Assembly: GCA_034509735.1 (NCBI GenBank)
Contig: JACGWO010000001.1
Coordinates: 9,564,854 to 9,628,853, forward strand
DNA length: 64,000 nucleotides
Direction of reading: 5' to 3'
From: Sesamum alatum
Lineage: Eukaryota > Streptophyta > Magnoliopsida > Lamiales > Pedaliaceae
Both the position numbers and the translations under genes were made by a program. Below the pieces are notes generated by a model, which did no database searches, was not told the origin of the DNA, and saw only the letters and a list, made by a program, of their open reading frames with translations. Below, piece by piece: positions 39,901 to 49,547 of the stretch (positions within the stretch are counted from its first letter, which is position 1; each line of letters starts with the position of its first letter).

Positions 39901-41341
39901 ATAATACTATCATTGAAGCATATGAGAGCGGATGTGGTGGCCTTTGTTTGTAAATGGTAGTGGGGGAATTGGGAAGACTTATTTGTGGAAGACAATAATC
40001 TCAAAATTCCAGTCTCAGAAAAAAATTGTCTTATCAGTTGCATCATTTGGGATTACAACATTGTTGTTACCAGGAAGAATGACAACACATTCGCGTTTCA
40101 AAAATCCATTTGATTTGGATGAATCATCACGTTGTCCTATCAACATAAACTCCGATTTAGCTCAATTAATTCAAGAGGCTTCATTGGTAATTTGGGATGA
40201 GGCGCCAATGATGCATAGACATGGTTTTGAGGCGGTGAATAAGACTCTAAAGGATTTATTAAAGGGAACATAACATTTTTCTCCTAATAAGCCTTTTTAT
40301 GAAAAATTGTGCATATTAGGTGGAGATTTTAAACAACTATTGCCTGTTGTAACTAAAGGTCGACGTGAATCTATTGTTGCAGCCTCATTACACAAGTCAG
40401 AACTTTGGAATCAATGTAAAGTGATGCATCTAAAGATAAACATGCGGCTTTTGCCACAGGAAGATTCAATACACTCACATGATCAATTACGAAGTTTTGC
40501 TGAATGGATTAATTTGATTGGACAAGGAAAAGCAAGATGTTTATCCTTTAATGATGGTGGAGAATCTGACTAAATTGAAATCGCCGATGAGTTTTTAATA
40601 GAAAATGGTGCTAATTCCATGATGCAGCTGATAAATGACACCTATCCGGGGTTGAATGATAAGTACAACAATTGTACTTATCTGAAAGAATGAGCTATTT
40701 TAGCCCCAAAAAATAGTGATGTTGATGAAATCAATTCCATAACGTTGTCTATGCTACCTGGTGAAATTCATCAATTTTGTAGTGCGGACACTTTGTGTCC
40801 TACGGAAACAAGTGATCATGAGCAAAATATGAATCCGCCAGAATTGTTGAACTCTATAAAGGTTTCTGGAATTCCTAATCATTGCTTGAAGCTAAAGAAA
40901 TGGGCCTCTGTTATGCTTATGAGGAATTTTAACCTGTCTTTGGATTTGTGCAATGGAACTCGGCTCATTATCTCGAAAATGGGTGAAAAGGTGCTTGAGG
41001 CACGTGTCATCACTAGATCTCATATGAGTGAAGAAGTCCTGATTCCACGAATTGTTCTTACCACTACCCAGTCTCAAACATTTGTTCCAATAAAAAGAAG
41101 ACAATTTCCTTTAAAGTTGGCATTTGCAATGGCTATTAATAATAGTCAAGGAGAAACACTAGATAGAGTAGGATTGTATTTGTCAGAGCCAGTATTCACA
41201 CATGGTCAATTATATGTTTCATTGTCACGTGTAACAAATCCAGTAGGTTTAAAGATGCTCATTTGTAATAAACCTGGAATACCTCAAAATTGCACAAAAA
41301 ATATCGTGTATCCTGAGGTACTTGCTGCAATTCATGAATAA
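36972..41341 (+). pseudogene. Helitron Rep/helicase, broken
   Basis: The first block (VCRFCGAIMWLEEKLKHSS) opens at a splice-acceptor-like 'aataacag' without an ATG, so a leader exon was spliced on. The Rep part shows FITFTCNPNWPEI near 38170, the HUH-type FQKRGLPHSHI near 38450 and the two-tyrosine motif KYMYKYMCKETDRA near 38880. The helicase part has Walker A GSGGIGKTYLW (39956), Walker B LVIWDEAPM (40188), GGDFKQLLPV (40319) and the terminal YVSLSRVTNPVGLKML. A short intron (about 38348-38432) splits the Rep domain. The frame is lost near 37385, 37985 and 39945. Stops interrupt it at 39858, 40271, 40571 and 40691. The last is TGA where relatives usually have CGA. The protein cannot be made. 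Confidence 0.92.
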
Positions 41342-41563
41342 AATTATTTTTATTTTATATTTGTCTTTGCAATGATCTTTTTAGCATTAACTATATATCT
41401 TATCATAAGATTCATTTTAATATTGGTCTATACAAAATTTATACATAGTTCACATTTTTTTATTTATGTTTTTTTTTTTTTTTTGCTAAATTGCAATGTA
41501 TTCGTGTGTTTGAAAAGATTATATACATTAAAAGGTTAAAATAAATATTATTGATAAATGCAG

Positions 41564-43534
41564 GAGATGCAGATGTAATACATACATCTTTGGAGTTATT
41601 GAGCCCACATGGTGGCAGATTTAATATCAAGGTTCGCTTGATCAAACTGGTAGATGTACACACACGAGCATAAGATAAGAACATTGAAGATGGTATTTGT
41701 TGATTGTAAAGTAAGGATATATCTGATTGTATTCTCTTTCTAGATTTATGTTTTACTTTTATAAAATTTAGAAAGTTTTGACAAAATTGCATCTCTTTTT
41801 GTCAAATTTGGTAGGGTTTCTTCATGCAAGGTGTGGTTTATAGTTACAATGTTGCTTATATCATTTCATGACTTGCTGAAGAAAACATATACAATATTCA
41901 AGGTGTACAAATGATAGTCGCTGATAAAAAATATAGAATACTACCCCACCACTATCAGTTGCTATTAGGCCATGGTGTGAAGATTGGAGATATTGCAGAT
42001 AGTCAGGATGAGTTTTTACGCCATTTTTATCACATTGTTAGATTGAAAGACATAGAAAGCCATGTGAATTTGGATTACCAGCTTATTGGTAAGTAAATTT
42101 ATATATTAATTAATTGTATACACATGCTTCTATACATATATACATATATAAAGTAATTTATACTTTTTTGCAGATATTTTTGGATTGGTTGTTTGTGTTG
42201 TGCATTGTCGACAAGCTCCAAATGGTTCATTTATTCGTGAAATCTTGACCCTCGATACCACGTAAGTATTTTCTACTTTGTTTTTTCAATTGTTATTAAA
42301 ATATGATAAATATGATTGGAACTAATTATTTATTTTTACATATACCAGTATGACAATTGTTCGTATGGTTTTGTGTGGTAATTTTGCCATAGATGAAGGG
42401 GAAAGATTGTCGAAGATGCTTGATCACAATAATATTTTGTTGGCATGTGGCGTTGTGGTTAAAATTTTTGAAGGTAAATATATTTATTTAAACCAAATAA
42501 AAAATATAATTATTCTTTTTTTAATGGTAGTTTTATTATTTGCAGGTCCATCTATATATATACACATAAGTTTAGCAAATCGTATATCAACTACAAAACA
42601 AAGTTTACAAATCGTCTGAGGACTTGGTAATGGAAACTACACGTTAAAATGTTACTATGTTGGAACTTCTTATCATTTTTTACAATATGCACTTCAAATT
42701 TTGAAGGTTTAATGAAGATCGTGGCCCACAAAATTGGTTTCTTTAATTCGATCAAGTAGATTTACAATCTCCAGGTTATTAAAAATCTCAAGTGATAAAA
42801 GGATTTGGATATGTGATTATGGACCTCAGGATGGTGTAAGAATTTTAATTTTGTCATTACTTAATAAATATTCGAAAATATTATAGTTTAATATAATTAT
42901 GGAATTTAAATGCACAGGTAAAATTTTTTCGCATCATTGGTCATGTTGAGAAAATTGATATTGATAATATATGGTACGCAACATGCAATCAATGTGAAGA
43001 TAGTTGCAAACCTTATTGTGGGCAGTCAATTTGTGTTAAATGCAATGACGTTGTTGATGCAACTTCAGGTACTATTTTTCATATTATTTAGTTATATCAT
43101 TTTATTATTTATTTGATGTTAAATAAATTATTTTATAATTATAGGTTTCGAGTTCATCTTAGAGTGAAAGATAACAACGGTAGTCTCGATTTGAAATTGT
43201 TTAACAAGCAAGCCAAATATATATTTCGAAATCAAGCTGCTTATTTTAAATTTTTGGAAGAAAAGGTAAATAACAATCCTATTTTGAGACTCACACAATA
43301 TTTTATATATACAAATAGTTTTGCCATGACATATTATGTTACTAGGAAAATGGTAGAAAGATGATGCAAGACCACATCAACTCATTTATAAGCGCGCCTA
43401 TACATTTATTGTGCCTGTACCACCAATTTCTCCAAGGCCAAATGCTCGATGTCCGGTGAATTTTATTTTACCAGTTGATTGGTGTGAAGAGTATTCTCAT
43501 CTTCCAAAGAGATTGAATGTTCTGCATAAATAAA
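41564..43534 (+). pseudogene. Helitron-borne RPA1-like gene, decayed
   Basis: Exon-like blocks resemble the large subunit of replication protein A as carried by plant Helitrons: 'LSPHGGRFNIKVRLIKLVDV' near 41600, 'DADKK'-type OB-fold residues with YRILPHHYQLL near 41940, DIFGLVVCVVHC near 42175, FRIIGHVEKIDIDNIWYATC near 42925, and a zinc-ribbon pattern CNQCEDSCKPYC...SICVKC (42984-43050). Introns with GT-AG ends can be seen between several blocks (for example after QLIGK at 42093 and after VVDATSG). Stops break the first block near 41670 and the block near 43160. It would have supplied single-stranded DNA binding for rolling-circle transposition. Confidence 0.75.
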
Positions 43535-43659
43535 TCGTAAGTATTTATGATTATGTTTCATTTAATGAAAAGTGCAAAGTTTATTTATAAAATAAAATTT
43601 AATTTTTCCAAGTTTATATTTGTCATTTATTTTCTAAATTCACCATGTGTTAATCAAAA

Positions 43660-43876
43660 AGAGCAATTACCCCCCTGTGAAAAAATAACTAGCAATTTAC
43701 CCCCCTGTGTTATTCAAATGCAGCAAACAACCCCCTCACAGGGGGTTTTTTGCTCTATTTTTAGGGGGTTTTTTGCTCATTTTTTAAAATACAGGGGGTA
43801 AATTGCTATTTATTTGTTCACAGGGGTTTTTTTGCACATTTTGCATATCACAAGGGGGGTAATTGCATTTTTCTCT
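43660..43876. mobile_element. Hairpin MITE nested in the Helitron
   Basis: Arms 'gcaattacccccctgtgaaa' and their inverted counterparts near 'cacaggggtttttttgca' and 'aggggggtaattgc' form a hairpin with C/G runs. It is the best preserved copy of the family at 4424-4650. It lies between the RPA remnant and the Helitron 3' end, so it inserted after or together with the Helitron. Confidence 0.75.
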
Positions 43877-44186
43877 ATATTTCATAAACCGTCTTATTCA
43901 CTCTTTTTGTTTGTTTGTTTATTTTTTGGTATTTGCATGTTTGAATTTCAAGAAGTTGATTTCATGGTCAATAGTCAATTTATAATTTGGGTTGCTTTTT
44001 GATTTTTATGTAACAGATTTTAAACATAATTATATTAATTTACTATTGTACTTATGCTTGATTATTTAATAATCTTTTATTTAATTATTTTATGTAAATA
44101 TATTTTGCTTTAGGTTTTATTAATATTAATGCTTTTAAATTAAATTAATCCGTGCATAGCACGGGTAGCACACTAGTATTAATAAT

Positions 44187-44995
44187 CTCAAGGGGCATCT
44201 AATGATATATATATATATATATATATACTATTATAAAAGGAAAAGTTGTTTTCTTCTAATAAATGATGGTTATCTTACTTTTACCACTTCCAATTTTCCC
44301 CCAAAACAAAACTGAATTTTAAGTTCAAAAAGTGTATTTATTAGGTTGAAAAAGATAAAAATAAAAATAACCGTAAAATAATATAGTTCTCATACCAAAA
44401 TGACGTTGATTCAATTTTGCTCCCCCTACATACTACAAAATTATGTGTAGATTTGTAACTAAACAAAAATTGCACACACATGTAGTACATTAATAAAATA
44501 GCATTAGGAAAAAGGGGGCAAAACCAAGTTGTGGTTGTACTTTTTTTATTTATTTTAATTGAATCTGTTAAAAAAGAAAAGCAAAACTCCTTTATTTTTA
44601 TTCTTGAAAATCCTAATAAATATACTTATTCAATTTAAAGTTCAATTTATTTGTTAGGGCAAAATTTTGAAAAAAATATATGATAGAAGTATGAGATTAC
44701 CATCATTTATTAAAGAAACATAACTTTTTCTTTTATAATAGTATAGATAGATTATGCTCATTCATTAAGTGTTTTTGTAAATTAATTTTATAAAGTATTT
44801 ACTTAATTATTTTGCATAATATCATTTTAGATCATACAATTAACAAATGTGTGGTTAATGATCTACTAAACTTTGATCCAAAATAGATCATATACAAAAA
44901 TTGACCAAAATACACAATTTAAGTACACTGATTAATATACAATAATATTTTTCTTTTTCTATTGATTCACGCATCGCGTGTGCGTGGACTACTAG
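44187..44995 (+). mobile_element. Old non-autonomous Helitron-like element, copy 2
   Basis: It begins near TCTCAAGGGGCATCTAATG and contains TATACTATTATAAAAGGAAA. It ends with a palindrome (CACGC-ATC-GCGTG) and CTAG at 44992-44995. It directly abuts the 3' end of the large Helitron. An inverted head motif (minus strand TCTATACTATTATAAAAGAA) lies near 44750, so the two head-like sequences face outward about 540 bp apart. The ~800 bp are related along their full length to 23460-24240. Confidence 0.65.
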
Positions 44996-45404
44996 TAACT
45001 AGTATATAAAACCGGCAAAATTGTTGAGCTACCCACGAAAATTTCTTGGCCCTTAAGTGTTAATGTTCTTAATTAGTCAAGTTTCTTGTCTTGGCTAGTG
45101 ATAGAAAGAAACTTGTACAATTGTTTATCCGAATTAGATTTTCGTAACAAATTCTATTCAATCTTTTACTCCATTCAACATATATAGGCTATGTGTATAA
45201 GGATTGATGACCTCATGTATTTTATTTTGGAAAATATTTTATATGTATGGCGTGTGTATTTTTTTATGGAGTAAAATATGCAATAAACTTTGCAACAGAA
45301 AATTCGATCTGTTACCTGACACAGTCTAAAATATACCACAAACAAAGGAGAAACTAAAATACTGAAGAATATATACTTATTCGGGAAAGTACAGTCTAAA
45401 ATCT

Positions 45405-46115
45405 GGACCGAGTTTGGTATGTTTTGAACCAATTATATGGTAAGTACAGTAAAACCTCTACAAATTAATAATGTCGTAATTTTATTAATTTAAAGAGGTA
45501 TTAATTAATCGATAAATTAATAATTTATTAATTTAAAGAGATTTTCAATTCAACAAACCTACATTATTCTTCATGAATATATAAATATTTATATTGTATT
45601 GATTTAATTGAACGATATTCACGTATAATGTGACTAATTAAATATAACTCTTCCAAAATGAAGCAATCACAACGACAACAACTTTTTGAAAATTTTTGTT
45701 GCAGTATAAGAACGCAATACTGGAGCTTTTGCATACAGTAACGAAAGTTAGAGATGAAATATAGATAGATTTAAATTTTACGAAGAAACAAACAACAATA
45801 TAATCATATTTTACTAAGTTGTCTTAGTTATATTTGTAATTTTAAAGAATTATTAATTTATAATATTGAAGGGACTATAAATTTATATAAGGGTCTTGCG
45901 AAAAATTATTATCTTATTAATTTATCAAAATTATTAATTTATACCTTGGGCCTAGGTCGGGACCCAAAAAAATTATTATTTTAGAGAAGTTATTAATTTA
46001 TTAGTACTAATTTATAGAGGTTTTACTGTATAATACATTTGCCGTGTGATTGATGTACAATCTAAGGAAAGAGACCAGCCACATAGACTTGTTATGTGAT
46101 CGGCCATATCTGATT
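45405..46115. repeat. Hairpin repeat, fourth copy, split by a MITE
   Basis: The left part (ttttgaaccaattatatggt) and right part (ttgccgtgtgattgatgtac) are the two halves of the repeat seen at 1389-1540. They are separated by the Emigrant-like element at 45447-46028. Confidence 0.75.
45447..46028. mobile_element. Emigrant-like (pogo-type) MITE, 582 bp
   Basis: It begins CAGTAAAACCTCTACAAATT and ends with the inverted AATTTATAGAGGTTTTACTG, the terminal sequence I know from the Emigrant/Lemi pogo-like family of plants. It is flanked by TA on both sides (45445-45446 and 46029-46030), the expected target duplication. Subterminal parts keep inverted similarity (aattaataatttattaattt). There is no transposase, so it depended on an element elsewhere. 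Confidence 0.88.
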
Positions 46116-46331
46116 TGGTCGGTTGAGTAAGAATTTTCTATACTTATTCTAATATGTTGTAAAAATTTGAAGAACTTTCCATATGATCATTGGTACGTAC
46201 AAAGGCATTACATGTGTAAGGATCAGAACATCACGCTACATGCATGCCCTTGTGTATATAACATAAGAAACAACCACCTTGTTAATGATTTGAGTCAATT
46301 ATTAGTGTATTGTTGTCAAATTAAGACAGCA

Positions 46332-46988
46332 ATGTACACTCCCAATCAGCCATTAATGAATGTTGCAGCTGCGGATGAGTCCGTTGGGAACTCGATTGCT
46401 GGCACTGAGTTTCAGGCCAACACTGTCGATGCTCCCGGCCATCGAGCGACCCTCTCGTTTTGGGACCATGTATTTATCTTTGACGGCGTTCCTTATGAAA
46501 AACTACAAACCGTGCTTTTACTTTTGGGAGGATTTGCATCTGATCGCACCACTGCAGAAGTGACGCACCAAAATAAGTGTAAGGATCCAAAGAGAGAAGA
46601 GCATTTAAACAAGTATCGCCTTAAGAAAAAAGAACGGTGTTTTGAGAAGAGAATAAGGTACAATGTGCGTCGAGAAGTTGCGCTCAAAATGAAGCGTAAG
46701 AATGGACAATTTGCTCGCAAGGATACTATTGGGCGAACTTCTATGGAAAATACGATTGAAAGTCCTCTAGAACTTGCGTGCACTAATTGTGGAATGAGTT
46801 CAAATGATACTCCAATGATGCGGAGAGGGCCGGCTGGAATGAGGACTCTCTGCAATGCTTGTGGACTTTTTTGGGCAAATAACAGAACTCTGCGAGATAC
46901 TTCTAAAAGATTTAGATACGATCATATGCTTCCTAATTTTACGAACACAAATGATCATATTGAATCCGATTATGAGATCGTTATTTGA
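46332..46988 (+). CDS. Intronless GATA/CCT factor with degenerate TIFY motif (ZML-like)
   Basis: A single uninterrupted exon from the chosen ATG encodes 218 aa. Residues ~40-67 (TLSFWDHVFIFDGVPYEKLQ, then VLLLLGG) match the TIFY region of ZIM/ZML proteins, but the TIFY core is altered. Residues ~89-129 form a CCT domain (KERCFEKRIRYNVRREVALK). Residues 150-177 form a GATA zinc finger with Cys150, Cys153, Cys174 and Cys177 (C-X2-C-X20-C-X2-C) and the family signature TPMMRRGP...RTLCNACGLFWAN. The acidic end HIESDYEIVI also matches. The frame is open further upstream, with another in-frame ATG at 46212, but that part has no family resemblance. ZML genes normally have several introns, so this looks like a retrocopy. 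Its function as a nuclear DNA-binding regulator is inferred. Confidence 0.8.
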   Translation: MYTPNQPLMNVAAADESVGNSIAGTEFQANTVDAPGHRATLSFWDHVFIFDGVPYEKLQTVLLLLGGFASDRTTAEVTHQNKCKDPKREEHLNKYRLKKKERCFEKRIRYNVRREVALKMKRKNGQFARKDTIGRTSMENTIESPLELACTNCGMSSNDTPMMRRGPAGMRTLCNACGLFWANNRTLRDTSKRFRYDHMLPNFTNTNDHIESDYEIVI

Positions 46989-48609
46989 CTGCAAGCTTGG
47001 CTCAACTTAATTAGGGATTTATATATGTGGTTATTAAGTCTTTTATGATGAGATGTATGAAATCAGGCAAATTTATGAACATATGACCTTGTATTATTAA
47101 ATCAAAGATATTTGCACCTTTACATGGTTAACTACATATGTGAAGTATAGTTAATCATATTAGGCACTGCTTAAAGATAATAGTCAAAAGATAGAACCAA
47201 ATTCTTCAATACTCTCCATTTACATTTTTTGGCTTAATTTACTGAATTAATGTCTAGGACGATCAGATTCAAATGAATAAAACAAAGTAACAACACTATA
47301 CATTTAATAAACTGTGAATTTTGAGTCCCATAAAAAGATATAATAAACTATTTTTTTTAATCTTCGATATATAGAGTCAATAATTATGCTTAAACATTAA
47401 TCAATTATACCATGGCATATTTATATCATACTCGATCTTCATTAACAATTTTCACAATGAAATTACATCTTAGCTTGATCACTTAACTAGGAGCATAGCC
47501 GCTTCATTAATGTACCCAAGGTTAAATATTAGATTTTTTTAGTGACACGCAAATGTGATGCTAATTTAGTTAATAATACGCGTACATAATCTAAAAACGC
47601 ATAACTCATTGTACCCACAATAAGAACGCGGTATTTAAAGTTATGAAATAACAATGTACAATTAAATTGCGAAGATTTAATTAGGAGAAAAATAACAGTG
47701 GTTAAAGCCGCCTAGGAATGATTTGCATGAGTTCCACACTCATTTGCATTAATGAATGCAACATGGAAAAATGCAGTCTACTAAAACAAATATTATACGT
47801 AGTTCCTATTAGTTCCCATCGTTTCTTTCATCTATTGCGTCATATTCATCATTCATGTGGAACAAAACTGATCTTTTCCGTCAAATACATGTATACTTCA
47901 ATGTTCCGCGTTTTTTAACTCAAATAATAACAATAACAATAAAAATAAATAAATATACACGACAATCAATATGACCTTGTTAATTTTCACCATTTGAACG
48001 AGTTACTAGAGAATTTTCACATAAAATAAATACTAGATGTGAGTTTATTACTAAGTTAGTATGTATAGACTATTCTTGGTCCAAAAATATATTCTTACTC
48101 AAATTGGTCAACAACATATGCATATAAAAGTGGAGATTTGAGGTGATGTCATGGTATCACAAGTACCTGTGGACTTTGAAGATACTTTTCCAGTGGGAAT
48201 CCTAAGAAATAGTCCAACTATTAGGTCATTGCTTCTCGAACCATAATTATATATATATATATATATATTTGGGTGTCCGTGAATATGATATTAATGCTGC
48301 AAGTACGACCATGCCTATAAATATTAAATAGCGATTTTCGTATTTCTCTATATTTGGAATTATTTTATAATGAAAAGATTAGGGTTTTGTTTGGGTTTGC
48401 GTGAAAAGTGGGAATATAAGACATTGAAATAAAAAGTAAAAAATTGATGTAATAAGAAAAAGTTTTGTCTTTGGTTAGAGAGAAGATATGAAGGGAAGTA
48501 AAATTGAATGTATATGAAATTCATTCGAATTTCAATTTTAGTTCCGGCCAAATTGAGCGAAAAAGTGAATGTATAAGTCAAAAAGCACAAAAAATACATA
48601 TTTTATTTT

Positions 48610-48702
48610 GGGATAATTACACTCTCATCCCTTGAGGTTTGGGATAATTACACTCTCATCCCTTGAGATTTGAGATAATTACACTCTCATCCCCTCCTCA
48701 TT
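48610..48702 (+). repeat. Three tandem copies of a 31 bp MITE terminus
   Basis: The unit 'gggataattacactctcatc' plus 'ccttgaggttt' starts at 48610, 48641 and 48672. It matches the terminus of the 546 bp MITE at 20735, but no body or opposite end is present. Confidence 0.85.
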
Positions 48703-49314
48703 TCATTTCATCTTTTCTATCAGTTGAACCAAATAAACTCTAAGTTATTACTAATTAAACATTGTTACTAGAATTATTGGAACTATTTGTCGGAAACCAA
48801 TAATTTTCAATTTTGTGGTTTTGCAGTTTCGTATTGTAGCCATTGTAAAGACAATTATTGTTACAGTCCATCTTTGTTCATTATCTCAGTCAACTGCGAA
48901 CCTTGTGCAATAATTATTTTATCTAATTATTTATGTCCTTAGTTGATTAACGACCACATTAAATAATTAAAATTTTGTTTTATTTTCATATTGAGATTGC
49001 CCAAGATGTGTTTCGCGGCTGTGGACCTATTGATAGGATGATTTTAATTTCAGTGTGAAGATTTGTATTTCCCTGTTTTTCCCTAGACAATACTATAATA
49101 CATCGATTAAATTAATAAAACCACATTATAATTAAATTATTATAATAAATTTATATTAAGTGAGATAAATATCATATACGTTTGGTAGAACTCAAACTCA
49201 CGGACTTAAACTTATTCACAAAATTTCAACCTTAATCTTTAAGCTCATTTGAAGACTTGTATTTTAGAAACTGCAATTCTTTAATTTTTTTTAGATCAAA
49301 ATATCAACTTGGGT

Positions 49315-49489
49315 TGGGCTTAAGTGAAGAAATTACATTTAAAATTGAAATTGAATTTTGGGCCAAAAGTTAAAAATCTATGACAGCCCATTTAAGCCTT
49401 TTAGGCCCATAGGCAGCTCAATTCCTCCTTCCCTCTAATCTTACTGCTTCCTTTCTTTCCCAATTCCCATCAATGGTTGATTAGGGTTT
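49315..49489 (+). promoter_or_regulatory. Site II and telo-box cluster of the IF-3 promoter
   Basis: Four site II type motifs (TGGGCT at 49315-49320, TGGGCC at 49359-49364, AGCCCA at 49385-49390, GGCCCA at 49404-49409) precede a telo-box TTAGGGTTT (49481-49489), all within 235 bases of the start codon. In Arabidopsis this pair marks genes of the translation machinery and mitochondrial biogenesis, through TCP and Pur-alpha type factors. That matches the gene downstream. Confidence 0.65.
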
Positions 49490-49547
49490 TTCTGATAATT
49501 GAAGCATCTGAACTGTTAAACGCCATAACTCTTGTGTTATACTGAAT

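Larger units (their letters stand above)
30654..44176 (+). mobile_element. Large decayed Helitron (Rep/helicase plus RPA), with amplified 5' region
   Basis: The 3' end is clear: a palindrome CCGTGC-ATA-GCACGG (44150-44164) followed 8 bases later by CTAG (44173-44176) and then a host T. Two candidate heads of the form A|TCTATTCTA...ATATATTTGAAGG lie at 30654 and 35438, and the sequences after both heads are colinear for several hundred bases. The inner element would be 8,739 bp and the outer one 13,523 bp. Inside are a Rep/helicase pseudogene (36972-41341), an RPA-like pseudogene (41564-43534), a nested hairpin MITE (43660-43876) and the tandem array 31021-34957. Rep, Pif1-type helicase and RPA together are the usual content of autonomous plant Helitrons. 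This copy is no longer coding. Confidence 0.85.
46989..49547. other. Spacer between the GATA gene and the IF-3 gene
   Basis: 2.6 kb without a gene. It holds the 3' UTR of the GATA gene, an (AT)n tract at 48250-48268, a three-copy 31 bp tandem repeat at 48610-48702 and, at the right end, the IF-3 promoter. Open frames here are short and AT-driven. Confidence 0.55.

Noticed and set aside
36972..41341. Functional host PIF1 helicase
   Set aside because: The helicase is fused to a Helitron Rep domain, has several frameshifts and stops, and lies between Helitron ends.
46167..46331. N-terminal extension of the GATA protein from the start of the open frame
   Set aside because: The first codon is TTG, the extension has no similarity to ZML proteins, and the residues after 46332 fit the family better; the in-frame ATG at 46212 remains possible.
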